Part shown: positions 43,153-50,335 of the stretch, piece by piece | How positions within the stretch are numbered: the first letter of the stretch is position 1 | How the letters are laid out: every line of letters starts with the position of its first letter | Source of the DNA: an uncultured Chitinophagaceae bacterium | GTDB taxonomy: Bacteria; Bacteroidota; Bacteroidia; Chitinophagales; Chitinophagaceae | Reading direction: 5' to 3' | DNA length: 64,000 bases | NCBI GenBank assembly: GCA_936908745.1 | Contig: CAKZFX010000016.1 | Coordinates: 124,001-188,000, forward strand | Made by a program: the position numbers and the translations under genes | The notes under the pieces: generated by a model | Told to the model about the DNA's origin: nothing | Database searches by the model: none | The model's input: only the letters and a program-made list of their open reading frames with translations

Positions 43153-43184
43153 ACTTCGTACTTCCGACTTAAAACTTAAAAACT
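43153..43184. repeat. Heptanucleotide array, nnnACTT x4, before rplT
   Basis: ACTT at 43153, 43160, 43167 and 43174 (units CGTACTT, CGTACTT, CCGACTT, AAAACTT), then AAAAACT directly against the rplT ATG. Confidence 0.85.
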
Positions 43185-43529
43185 ATGCCTCGTTCAAAAA
43201 ATGCAGTTGCTTCCAAAGCACGCAGAAAAAAAATATTAAAGCAAGCCAAAGGTTTCTATGGCAAACGTAAAAACGTATTGACGGTTGCCAAAAACGTTGT
43301 TGAAAAAGGTATGACCTACATGTTTGTAGGCCGTAAACTTAAGAAAAGAGAATACCGTTCACTGTGGATCGCCCGTATCAATGCGGCCGTTCGTGCAGAA
43401 GGTATGACTTACTCTGAATTCATCAACAAATTGCAGAAAAAAGGAATTGAACTGGATCGTAAAGTACTGGCTGACCTGGCCATGAACAATCCTGAAACGT
43501 TCAAAAACCTGGTAGCTTCAGTAAAATAA
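43185..43529 (+). CDS. rplT: 50S ribosomal protein L20
   Basis: 114 residues; binds 23S rRNA early in large-subunit assembly and often represses its own operon. Typical basic N-terminal helix (MPRSKNAVASKARRKKILKQ), GFYGKRKNVLTVAKNVVEKG, YRSLWIARINAAVRAEGMTY and LADLAMNNPETFKNLVASVK. Downstream of rpmI by 80 bp; the whole spacer before its start codon is heptanucleotide-periodic. A strong terminator follows. Confidence 0.98.
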   Translation: MPRSKNAVASKARRKKILKQAKGFYGKRKNVLTVAKNVVEKGMTYMFVGRKLKKREYRSLWIARINAAVRAEGMTYSEFINKLQKKGIELDRKVLADLAMNNPETFKNLVASVK

Positions 43530-43550
43530 TTTAGCTGAAAACCTTGAGCA

Positions 43551-43583
43551 AACCGTGTAGCCCCAGGCGACACGGTTTTTTTT
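43551..43583 (+). terminator. rplT terminator
   Basis: AACCGTGT/ACACGGTT stem (551-558 with 570-577) and eight T residues. Confidence 0.92.
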
Positions 43584-43607
43584 GTCCATATATTTTTTTA
43601 AACAGTA

Positions 43608-43615
43608 TACATTTG
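43608..43615 (+). promoter_or_regulatory. -7 promoter box of speA
   Basis: TACATTTG; a TTTG at 43581-43584 is a possible -33 element with a slightly long 23-bp spacer. Confidence 0.5.
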
Positions 43616-43659
43616 TACCCGGAAAAAAACATTTATAACTAACCCTCCGGATTTTCCCA

Positions 43660-45063
43660 ATGACTAATTCATACCATGACCTGGTAAAGCAAACCTTCAA
43701 CTTTCCCCAGGAAGGTATCAATGTAAATGAAGAAGGTTATCTCCACTTTAACGGGATTGACCTGAAAGCCATCATCGACAAGTATGGTACGCCTTTAAAA
43801 ATGACCTATCTCCCCAAAATCGGGATGCAGATCAAAAAGGCAAAAACCATGTTTGCCAATGCGTTTAAAAAGCACAAATACGAAGGCAAATACAACTACT
43901 GTTACTGTACCAAAAGTTCCCACTTCTCCTTCGTGGTGGAAGAAGCGCTGAAACACGATATACACCTGGAGACCTCGTATGCCTACGACATCGAGATCAT
44001 CAAAAAGCTCTACGAGAAAAAGAAGATCACCAAAGACATTCATATCGTTTGCAACGGCTATAAAGAAAAAACCTATACCCGTCGCATTGCCAACCTGCTG
44101 AATACCGGTTTTTCCAATGTGATCCCCGTGCTGGACAATAAAGACGAACTGAAAGAATATGCCAAGACCGTAAAGGTTCCGTTCAAACTCGGTATCCGTG
44201 TGGCGGCCGAGGAAGAACCTAACTTTCCTTTCTATACTTCACGTCTCGGTATCCGTGCAAAAGACATCCTTGAATTTTATGTAGACAGGATAGAAGGCTA
44301 TGAAAGCAAATTCCAGTTGAAAATGCTGCATATCTTCCTGAACAAAGGCATCAAGGATGATATCTACTACTGGAGCGAACTGAACAAGATCATCAACCTT
44401 TATTGCCAGTTGAAAAAGATCTGTCCTGAACTGGACTCTATCAATATCGGTGGCGGTTTCCCGATCAAACACTCACTCGGTTTTGATTATGACTACCAGT
44501 TTATGATCAACGAGATCGTTCGCAACATCAAGGTAGCTTGTAAAAAAGCCAAGGTACCGATGCCAAACATCTTCACTGAATTTGGCAGCTATACAGTTGG
44601 TGAGAGCATGGCGCATATCTATAGCGTTATCGGCGAAAAAGTGCAGAATGACCGGGAGACATGGTATATGATCGACTCTTCTTTTATCACAACGCTTCCC
44701 GACACATGGGGCATCGGTGAAAAATTCCTGATGTTGCCGGTCAACAAATGGGATGCGGACTATCAACGTGTGGTGCTGGGAGGCATCACCTGCGACAGCC
44801 ATGATTATTACGACTCCGAAGAACATATCAATGAAGTGTTTCTGCCCAAAGTAGATGGTGCGGAGCCTTTATACGTGGGCTTCTTCCATACAGGTGCGTA
44901 CCAGGACCAGATCAGCGGCTACGGTGGTATCAAACACTGCCTGATCCCTTCGCCCAAGCATATCATTATCGGTCATGATAAAAATGGCAAGCTGACGGAT
45001 TGGTTATATGCCAAGCAACAGACAGCGCAAAGTATGCTGAAGATATTGGGGTATATGAAATAG
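43660..45063 (+). CDS. speA: Arginine decarboxylase (PLP-dependent, fold type III)
   Basis: A 467-residue enzyme of the alanine-racemase-fold decarboxylases; the annotation as arginine decarboxylase follows the Bacteroidota family, and it would make agmatine for polyamine synthesis. The Schiff-base lysine is Lys85 in YNYCYCTKSSHF. Further landmarks are FKLGIRVAAEEEPNF, the SINIGGGFPIKHS phosphate-binding loop and the C-terminal active-site GAYQDQISGYGG. It is considerably shorter than the 630-660-residue E. coli-type SpeA, lacking its inserted and C-terminal regions, so a related ornithine/arginine/diaminopimelate specificity cannot be excluded. Monocistronic with own promoter. Confidence 0.82.
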   Translation: MTNSYHDLVKQTFNFPQEGINVNEEGYLHFNGIDLKAIIDKYGTPLKMTYLPKIGMQIKKAKTMFANAFKKHKYEGKYNYCYCTKSSHFSFVVEEALKHDIHLETSYAYDIEIIKKLYEKKKITKDIHIVCNGYKEKTYTRRIANLLNTGFSNVIPVLDNKDELKEYAKTVKVPFKLGIRVAAEEEPNFPFYTSRLGIRAKDILEFYVDRIEGYESKFQLKMLHIFLNKGIKDDIYYWSELNKIINLYCQLKKICPELDSINIGGGFPIKHSLGFDYDYQFMINEIVRNIKVACKKAKVPMPNIFTEFGSYTVGESMAHIYSVIGEKVQNDRETWYMIDSSFITTLPDTWGIGEKFLMLPVNKWDADYQRVVLGGITCDSHDYYDSEEHINEVFLPKVDGAEPLYVGFFHTGAYQDQISGYGGIKHCLIPSPKHIIIGHDKNGKLTDWLYAKQQTAQSMLKILGYMK

Positions 45064-45155
45064 GAAGTGAACGCTGATTGCGCTGATTATTATGATTTAT
45101 TATGAGGGAATGAGATTACTGACAATCTTGTTCCTTTTTTTGTAACAACAAAAGG

Positions 45156-45203
45156 AAAGGATTATGAGATAAAAGAATTTTCCCTTTATCCTCATAATCC
45201 TTT
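45156..45203. terminator. Long inverted repeat after speA
   Basis: AAAGGATTATGAG at 45156-45168 pairs with CTCATAATCCTTT at 45191-45203; inner ATAAA/TTTAT extends the stem. Likely terminator for the two convergent genes; tail TTTTC is short. The rest of the 165-bp gap shows nothing else. Confidence 0.6.
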
Positions 45204-45228
45204 TCAATCCAATCAATCGTGGTTCTTT

Positions 45229-45564
45229 CTAATACCTTCCGCGTTTGCTGTAGTGTTTGCCAAAGCGTTTCCATTCACGGTATTCGTAATTACTGTACTT
45301 CACTTTTTTCACCTGTCCTTTGTCCATATAAAACCGGTTATCATAGCCCTGCCAGTAAACAAATCCTTGCGGGCTGCGATGATAGAACCGTCCATCAGGA
45401 TTACGGCTCATAGTAAAACCGGGGTTGGGAGAGAGGATCAGGGAAACATGTGCATTGAAACGTGGGGGTGGTTGTCGGTAATATTCTCGGCCGGAGCTGC
45501 AACTTGCCGCACCGCCGATCACAACCATTAAAACAACCGCTTGTAGAATTTTTATCATTTTCAT
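45229..45564 (-). CDS. Small lipoprotein of unknown function
   Basis: 111 residues, signal MKMIKILQAVVLMVVIGGAASC (lipobox Cys at 22). The mature part is short, aromatic and basic with QPPPRFNAHVSLILSPNPGF, FYHRSPQGFVYWQGYDNRFY and a very basic ending WKRFGKHYSKRGRY. Repeated aromatic/Gly pairs suggest a small beta hairpin protein. No family recognised. It is divergent from the NTF2-like gene, with 61 bp between starts, and convergent with speA. Confidence 0.65.
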   Translation of the reverse strand: MKMIKILQAVVLMVVIGGAASCSSGREYYRQPPPRFNAHVSLILSPNPGFTMSRNPDGRFYHRSPQGFVYWQGYDNRFYMDKGQVKKVKYSNYEYREWKRFGKHYSKRGRY

Positions 45565-45625
45565 GGTTTATGATTTTACATTAGCCAGACAATTCATTTG
45601 CCGCTTACTCTTAAAACCTATTAAC

Positions 45626-46081
45626 ATGAAATGTTTTTTACTATTGTTAACGATAATCTTTACAGTTGTTAACGGTTATTCACAAACTGCGGAGGATTCA
45701 GTAAAGGCAACGATCAATCAATTGTTCACCGGAATGAAAAATGCCGATCCGGCATTGATACAAAACAGTTTTGGCGACAGTGCCGTGTTGCAAACCATTG
45801 TAAGAAACAAGGAAGGTATTTTGCAGGTCAAAGACGAATCAGTAAAAGACTTTGCGGCTTCTATTGCAACGTTGCCAAAGGATGCAGCAGATGAGCGTAT
45901 CACTTTCGATGTTATAAAAATTGATGGCCCATTGGCAATTGTATGGACGCCTTACCAGTTTTACTACAATGGAAAATTCAGTCATTGCGGTGTGAACTCG
46001 TTCCAGTTAGTACGATTTAACAATGGCTGGAAGATTCAATACCTGATTGATACGAGAAGAAAGCAGGGTTGTACGCCATAA
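45626..46081 (+). CDS. Secreted NTF2-like protein
   Basis: 151 residues from ATG 45626: signal peptide MKCFLLLLTIIFTVVNGYSQ and an NTF2-like domain (helical VKATINQLFTGMKNADPALI, then strands FDVIKIDGPLAIVWTPYQFY, HCGVNSFQLVRFNNGWKIQY). This resembles the extracytoplasmic lumazine-binding-like/DUF4440 group, in which the fold often binds small ligands. Enzymatic role unknown. The upstream part of the open frame (from 45563) overlaps the divergent lipoprotein start and is rejected. Confidence 0.78.
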   Translation: MKCFLLLLTIIFTVVNGYSQTAEDSVKATINQLFTGMKNADPALIQNSFGDSAVLQTIVRNKEGILQVKDESVKDFAASIATLPKDAADERITFDVIKIDGPLAIVWTPYQFYYNGKFSHCGVNSFQLVRFNNGWKIQYLIDTRRKQGCTP

Positions 46082-46111
46082 AAAAAGAAGCCCCTCGTGG
46101 AAACGAGGGGC
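46081..46111 (-). terminator. Terminator of hsp20, bidirectional-type hairpin
   Basis: GCCCCTCGT/ACGAGGGGC 9-bp stem with a GGAA loop. Read on the minus strand it is followed by CTTCTTTTTT, so it terminates the Hsp20 gene; on the plus strand it lies just after the NTF2-like gene but without a T-run. Confidence 0.85.
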
Positions 46112-46162
46112 GTAAACCAAAACCAACTGCTTATGAGAAAATCGTTGATATAATATTAGACG

Positions 46163-46603
46163 TTAGCTGATAGCAATTTCTTGCGCTGCTTGTTTGATAT
46201 TTTCTTTTTTAGGAAGTGTTAACGTTAAGACTCCATTAACATACGCAGCATTGATACCGGCGGCATCAATTTTTTCATCTAACGTGAATGATCTTTTGAA
46301 AGAGCGGTAGCTGTATTCTTTCCGGATCTGTTTTTCATTTTCACTTTTCGCTTCTTCTTTCTTTTCAACAGCTACTGTCAACACCTGTTGATCCAGGTTA
46401 ACTTTAAAATCAGTTTTTTCAAAACCCGGTGCTACGATCTCCAGCACATAACTGTTTTCTTTTTCGGTAATATTAGCCGGAGCATTGTTCCATGGTTGCT
46501 GACCGTTGTTCTTAAATAGGACGGGGAACTCAGCAAATACGTCGTCCACAAAATTGTTAAAGCTTTTGTCGAATGGTTTGCGGCTGAATCTTGTGTGTGT
46601 CAT
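46163..46603 (-). CDS. Hsp20/alpha-crystallin family small heat-shock protein
   Basis: 146 residues. ATP-independent holdase that keeps unfolding proteins soluble. The alpha-crystallin domain spans about 40-135 (PANITEKENSYVLEIVAPGF, KTDFKVNLDQQVLTVAVEKK, KRSFTLDEKIDAAGINAAYV) and includes the hallmark NGVLTLTLPKKE (A-x-x-x-n-GVL motif) near its end. The N-terminal arm is short and aromatic. Minus strand, monocistronic with its own terminator. No conserved heat-shock operator was found upstream. Confidence 0.93.
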   Translation of the reverse strand: MTHTRFSRKPFDKSFNNFVDDVFAEFPVLFKNNGQQPWNNAPANITEKENSYVLEIVAPGFEKTDFKVNLDQQVLTVAVEKKEEAKSENEKQIRKEYSYRSFKRSFTLDEKIDAAGINAAYVNGVLTLTLPKKENIKQAAQEIAIS

Positions 46604-46754
46604 TTTTATTTCTTTTTTGTTTTTTAATGATTACGAATGCCCATGTTCAAAGGGCATACCAGCGCCTGTTTTACTGACGATAGTGGTAAAAGCGGGTAAA
46701 TGAATAAGACATAATAGCAGTTTTTGGCTATTTCGACTGACATAATTGCCGGTT

Positions 46755-46821
46755 TAAGCCACAGAGGGCCACGGAGATCTGGAGGGCCACAGAGATGTCT
46801 TTGTGCTTCTTTGTGGCTTAA
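46755..46821. repeat. Imperfect palindrome, TTAAGCCACAGAGG...CTTTGTGGCTTAA
   Basis: Arms TTAAGCCACAGAGG and CTTTGTGGCTTAA are near-perfect inverted repeats of 13-14 bp around a Gly-rich looking GGCCACGGAG centre. Same family as the ACCGCAGAG palindromes. Confidence 0.78.
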
Positions 46822-46835
46822 TGGGAAATTTTTTA

Positions 46836-46947
46836 ACCGCAGAGAACAGGAGAAAACGAGTTTGCGCAGAGGTGGCAATTAGTAAGCACAAATCTTATGT
46901 ATTTCTTAGCGAAATCTTTGCGCCTCTGCGTGAAAAAACTCTGTGGT
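46836..46947. repeat. Imperfect palindrome, ACCGCAGAG...CTCTGTGGT
   Basis: Left arm ACCGCAGAGAACAGGAG, inner TTGCGCAGAGG/CGCCTCTGCG, right arm ending ACTCTGTGGT. The 440-bp spacer between hsp20 and the bacilliredoxin gene (46604-47045) is filled by these repeats; the ORFs it contains are repeat-derived and were not annotated. Confidence 0.78.
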
Positions 46948-46973
46948 CTTCCTTCGCTCAGCAGTTCCCCTGT

Positions 46974-46987
46974 CTGCCGACAGGCAG
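46974..46987. repeat. 14-bp hairpin element CTGCCGACAGGCAG
   Basis: Exact copy of the element at 32698-32711; stem CTGCC/GGCAG with loop GACA. Confidence 0.8.
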
Positions 46988-47015
46988 GTCCGTGGCCTTC
47001 ACTAAACTTTTTCAG

Positions 47016-47023
47016 TACTTTTG
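47016..47023 (+). promoter_or_regulatory. -7 promoter box of the bacilliredoxin gene
   Basis: TACTTTTG, a match to TAnnTTTG, 22 bp before the ATG. The promoter lies at the edge of the repeat-filled spacer. Confidence 0.5.
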
Positions 47024-47045
47024 TGTTTGATAAAAAAACGAAAAA

Positions 47046-47477
47046 ATGTATCCAGAAGAAATTGTAATACCGATGAAAGAAGAGCTGACAGAAAACGGTT
47101 TTTCTGAACTGCTCACTTCGCAGGATGTAGAAGCCCAGTTGGCTAAAGAAGGCACCACGCTGGTGATGATCAACTCTGTTTGTGGTTGCTCTGCAGGTAC
47201 TGCCCGCCCGGGTGTACTGATGGCGGTGGCTAACTCCGCTATCAAACCTGATTTCCTGACAACAACCTTTGCCGGTTTTGATGTGGAAGCAGTGAAAACC
47301 TTGCGTCAGCACCTGATGCCTTACCCGCCTTCTTCACCAGCTATCGCTTTATTTAAAAATGGCCAGTTGGTGCATTTCATCGAAAGACATCAGATCGAAG
47401 GCCGCCCTGCGCCGGTAATTGCGCATAACCTGGTTGGTGCATTTGAACAGCATTGCAACAAAGAAGCGGCTGTTTAA
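47046..47477 (+). CDS. BrxA/BrxB family bacilliredoxin
   Basis: A 143-residue thioredoxin-fold protein with the CGC active site (NSVCGCSAGTARPGV, about 38-52), the bacilliredoxin signature; such proteins reduce protein mixed disulfides with bacillithiol or act as general thiol-disulfide exchange proteins. The PPSSPAIALFKNGQLVHFIE segment and RHQIEGRPAPVIAHNLVGAF are characteristic. Bacteroidota often have bacillithiol synthesis genes elsewhere; none are in this window. Monocistronic, with a promoter in the preceding repeat region. Confidence 0.92.
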   Translation: MYPEEIVIPMKEELTENGFSELLTSQDVEAQLAKEGTTLVMINSVCGCSAGTARPGVLMAVANSAIKPDFLTTTFAGFDVEAVKTLRQHLMPYPPSSPAIALFKNGQLVHFIERHQIEGRPAPVIAHNLVGAFEQHCNKEAAV

Positions 47478-47550
47478 TTGATATATCAATGATTTGAAAT
47501 ACCTCCTGTTACCGGGAGGTATTTTCATTTGCAGTTATAAGACTTTTAAT

Positions 47551-47634
47551 ATCTCCCGCAGATTCCGCAGATTTTCGCTGAAACAGACCTCCAGTCTGCG
47601 TTTATCAGCGAGATCTGCGGGAGGTTCTTCTTCT
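47551..47634. repeat. Palindromic repeat, CTCCCGCAGAT...ATCTGCGGGAG
   Basis: Left arm ATCTCCCGCAGATTCCGCAG and right arm GAGATCTGCGGGAGG in inverted order, about 84 bp in total; second repeat family of the genome. The central part mimics a short coding frame but has no start. The whole 358-bp spacer 47478-47835 is repeat-derived. Confidence 0.78.
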
Positions 47635-47649
47635 TTTGCAGCAATATTT

Positions 47650-47751
47650 AACCACAGAGGTCACAAAGGATTATTCAAAGGGCACAAAGGCTGACTGGGA
47701 CGAATCTTTGTGTTCTTTGCGAAAGGACCTTCCCTGTGCACTTAGTGGTTT
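47650..47751. repeat. Imperfect palindrome, ACCACAGAGG...AGTGGTT
   Basis: Left arm AACCACAGAGGTCACAAAGG and right arm CTTTGTGTTCTTTG...AGTGGTTTAA. Member of the main palindrome family, immediately after the previous repeat. Confidence 0.75.
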
Positions 47752-47835
47752 AAATTTAAAAATGATACAGCATCTTCTTTTGCAGCTACTCTGAAAATCA
47801 GTTGTATATTCGTCCGTCTAAACCAACCCTGTAGC

Positions 47836-49020
47836 ATGTATCCCAACCTGTATTACGCTTTTAAAGATCTATTTGGCGTGGAGTGGAAGTCACTTCGTTT
47901 TGTCAACTCCTTTGGATTTTTTGTAGCTATTGCATTTATTCTCGCAGCCGTGGTGCTGGTGGCAGAGTTGAAACGAAAAAGCAAACAGGGTTTGTTTCAG
48001 CCCACCGAAATGCAGATCACAGTTGGCAAACCCGCTACGGCAGGTGAACTCATTCTTAATTTTTTACTCGGTTTCTTATTGGGCTATAAAATCATTGCGT
48101 TGTTCGTAATGGACAACTCGGCAACCAACGATCCGCAGGCATTCATTTTCTCAAGTCTCGGAAGCTGGCCATTAGGTTTAGGCGTTGGTGCTTTATTCGC
48201 CTTTTTGAAATGGAGAGAAAAGAGCAAACAGAAATTAGAAAAGCCGGAGACAAGAACGGTGCGTATCTGGCCGCAGGACAGGGTGGGAGAGATCACGATC
48301 ATCGCATTGGTATTTGGCCTGGCTGGTGCCAAACTGTTTGACATCTTTGAAAACTGGAGCGATTTTCTTACAAGACCTTCTGACTTTATCTTCTCTCCAT
48401 CGGGGCTTACGTTCTATGGCGGTTTGATCTGTGCCGCATTGGCCATCTGGTGGTATGCTAAAAAACATAAGATCGGTTTCTGGCACCTGAACGATGCCGC
48501 TGCACCGGCATTGATGTTATCCTATGCTGTCGGCCGTATCGGTTGCCAGGTATCGGGTGATGGCGACTGGGGTATTGTAAATACTTCTCCCAAGCCTTTC
48601 TCCTGGTTGCCCGACTGGATGTGGTCGTATACTTATCCGCATAACGTAAACGAAGTCGGTGAGCAAATTCCCGGCTGCCTTGACAAATATTGTAAAGAAT
48701 TACCCCACGGCGTTTTCCCTACGCCATTTTATGAAACCATCATGTGCCTTATTCTTTTTGTGATCCTTTGGTCATTAAGAAAGAAAATCAAGGTGGCTGG
48801 CAAGCTCTTTGCCCTCTACCTGATGGTAAACGGCCTTGAGCGGTTTTTGATTGAAAAGATCAGGGTAAACACCACGATTGACCTGTTTGGGTTCCATCCC
48901 ACGCAGGCCGAAGTGATCTCTACCTTGCTGTTTCTTTCGGGGCTTGGACTGTGGATTTACCTCGGTCGCAGGCATTCCAAAGAGAAATCCACATCTGCCA
49001 ACCGTTCTCAGCCGGTTTAA
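47836..49020 (+). CDS. lgt: Prolipoprotein diacylglyceryl transferase
   Basis: An integral membrane enzyme (394 residues) that attaches diacylglycerol to the lipobox cysteine of prolipoproteins; needed to lipidate the many lipoproteins of this genome. Several membrane helices are visible, with the signature GRIGCQVSGDGDWGI near residue 232 (conserved Arg and Gly-rich motif) and PTPFYETIMCLILFVILWSL. A hydrophilic insertion of about 60 residues (EKPETRTVRIWPQDRVGEIT) near residue 140 makes it longer than the ~290-residue E. coli enzyme, a usual feature in Bacteroidota. Start ATG 47836 is preceded by an A-rich leader. Confidence 0.95.
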   Translation: MYPNLYYAFKDLFGVEWKSLRFVNSFGFFVAIAFILAAVVLVAELKRKSKQGLFQPTEMQITVGKPATAGELILNFLLGFLLGYKIIALFVMDNSATNDPQAFIFSSLGSWPLGLGVGALFAFLKWREKSKQKLEKPETRTVRIWPQDRVGEITIIALVFGLAGAKLFDIFENWSDFLTRPSDFIFSPSGLTFYGGLICAALAIWWYAKKHKIGFWHLNDAAAPALMLSYAVGRIGCQVSGDGDWGIVNTSPKPFSWLPDWMWSYTYPHNVNEVGEQIPGCLDKYCKELPHGVFPTPFYETIMCLILFVILWSLRKKIKVAGKLFALYLMVNGLERFLIEKIRVNTTIDLFGFHPTQAEVISTLLFLSGLGLWIYLGRRHSKEKSTSANRSQPV

Positions 49021-49174
49021 CGGCGGTTTCCGGGGCCTGTAGGATAAATTCTACATTTCCTGAAACCCTTGCCAGTCTTGAATTGTAGCGTTGCGACAAG
49101 GATTGGAAACGATTGCACTGCATTTTGTATCAATATTTTATGCACAATCGCTATGAGAATCCGTAAATGCGAGT

Positions 49175-49182
49175 TATTTTTG
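49175..49182 (+). promoter_or_regulatory. -7 promoter box upstream of rpoD
   Basis: TATTTTTG, 99 bp before the rpoD start; a further weaker CATCTTTG lies about 60 bp before the start. Which of the two is used cannot be told from sequence. Confidence 0.35.
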
Positions 49183-49281
49183 CAGATGGACTTGGACGGT
49201 CTCATTTTAACCACATCTTTGCAACACTCTGCAAACAAAGACTGTCTATTATTCGTTTATTAAACAGAAAGGTTATTAACT

Positions 49282-50139
49282 ATGAGGCAGCTCAAAATTG
49301 CTACACAGATTACAAACAGGGATTCCCAGGCGGTTGAAAAGTATCTGCAAGAGATCTCGAAGATTTCGATGATCACTCCTGAAGAGGAAACAACGCTGGC
49401 CCAACGGATCAAAATGGGTGACCAGAAAGCACTGGACAAACTGGTGCAGGCCAACCTTCGTTTCGTGGTGTCAGTAGCCAAGCAGTACCAGCACCAGGGT
49501 TTATCGCTGAGCGACCTTATTAACGAGGGCAACCTCGGCTTGATTAAAGCGGCACAACGCTTCGATGAAACCAAAGGTTTCAAATTCATTTCATACGCCG
49601 TATGGTGGATTCGCCAGTCCATTTTACAGGCGTTGGCAGAGCAGGGCAGATTAGTCCGCTTGCCTCAAAACAAAATTGGCACCTACAACAAGGCTAACAA
49701 AGCTTACATGGCTTTTGAACAGGAACATGAAAGAGAGCCATCAACAGAAGAGTTAGCAGAATTATTGGAGATGAGTGAAACGGAGATCAACAACATTTTC
49801 CAAAGCAACACACGTCACACATCGCTGGATGCACCTGTGCACGATTCAGAAGATGTGGCGATGGGCGACCTGCTGGAAGGTAGCGATGATACGGACGATG
49901 ATGTAATGAAAGACTCATTACGTAATGAGATCCGCCGTGTATTGAAATCACTCAGCCCCCGTGAAGCGGAAATTGTGAATGCATATTTCGGACTGGATGG
50001 CGAAAATGGTGTGACCATTGAGCAGATCGGCCAGAAATATGACCTGACGAAAGAACGTATTCGCCAGATCAAAGAAAGAGCAATTAAACGTTTACAAAAA
50101 GCAAGGTACAGCAGCGCATTGAAAGCATACCTCGGCTAA
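49282..50139 (+). CDS. rpoD: Primary RNA polymerase sigma factor (RpoD/SigA), Bacteroidota type
   Basis: 285 residues, the short primary sigma of Bacteroidota lacking the long non-conserved region of E. coli sigma70. Region 1.2-2 is at about 10-130 (KYLQEISKISMITPEEETTL, NLRFVVSVAKQYQHQGLSLS, NEGNLGLIKAAQRFDETKGF, YAVWWIRQSILQALAEQGRL for region 2.4). Region 3 (about 140-205) and region 4 (about 215-285: LSPREAEIVNAYFGLDGENG, LTKERIRQIKERAIKRLQKA) follow. It drives transcription from the TAnnTTTG promoters seen here. Monocistronic; a strong terminator follows. Confidence 0.97.
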   Translation: MRQLKIATQITNRDSQAVEKYLQEISKISMITPEEETTLAQRIKMGDQKALDKLVQANLRFVVSVAKQYQHQGLSLSDLINEGNLGLIKAAQRFDETKGFKFISYAVWWIRQSILQALAEQGRLVRLPQNKIGTYNKANKAYMAFEQEHEREPSTEELAELLEMSETEINNIFQSNTRHTSLDAPVHDSEDVAMGDLLEGSDDTDDDVMKDSLRNEIRRVLKSLSPREAEIVNAYFGLDGENGVTIEQIGQKYDLTKERIRQIKERAIKRLQKARYSSALKAYLG

Positions 50140-50168
50140 TCATATTTAATGTGGTGGGTTTATTTTAA

Positions 50169-50208
50169 AACGACCCCGGCCAGCTTGCTGGCCGGGGTCG
50201 TTCCTTTT
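50169..50208 (+). terminator. rpoD terminator
   Basis: 14-bp perfect stem CGACCCCGGCCAGC/GCTGGCCGGGGTCG (171-184 with 187-200) around TT, followed by TTCCTTTT. Confidence 0.93.
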
Positions 50209-50306
50209 AGTGAACTCTTTATGCTAAATGATGTTCTATGTAGGGAACATTTTGCACAGCTATTTCACAAAGGATAAATACTACAATTCTGTAAACAAAT
50301 TGCTGC

Positions 50307-50314
50307 TATTTTTG
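50307..50314 (+). promoter_or_regulatory. -7 promoter box of trxB
   Basis: TATTTTTG, perfect TAnnTTTG, 21 bp before the trxB start. Confidence 0.55.
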
Positions 50315-50335
50315 CCCGACTTATAAACACAGATA

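Noticed and set aside
47494..47694. 66-codon plus-strand frame after the bacilliredoxin gene
   Set aside because: It consists of palindromic repeat sequence (CTCCCGCAGAT family) and has no start context.
49087..49118. CRISPR-repeat-like string GTTGCGACAAGGATTGGAAAC upstream of rpoD (a little longer in the sequence)
   Set aside because: Only one copy is present and no spacer-sized repetition follows, so it is not an array; the resemblance is coincidental.
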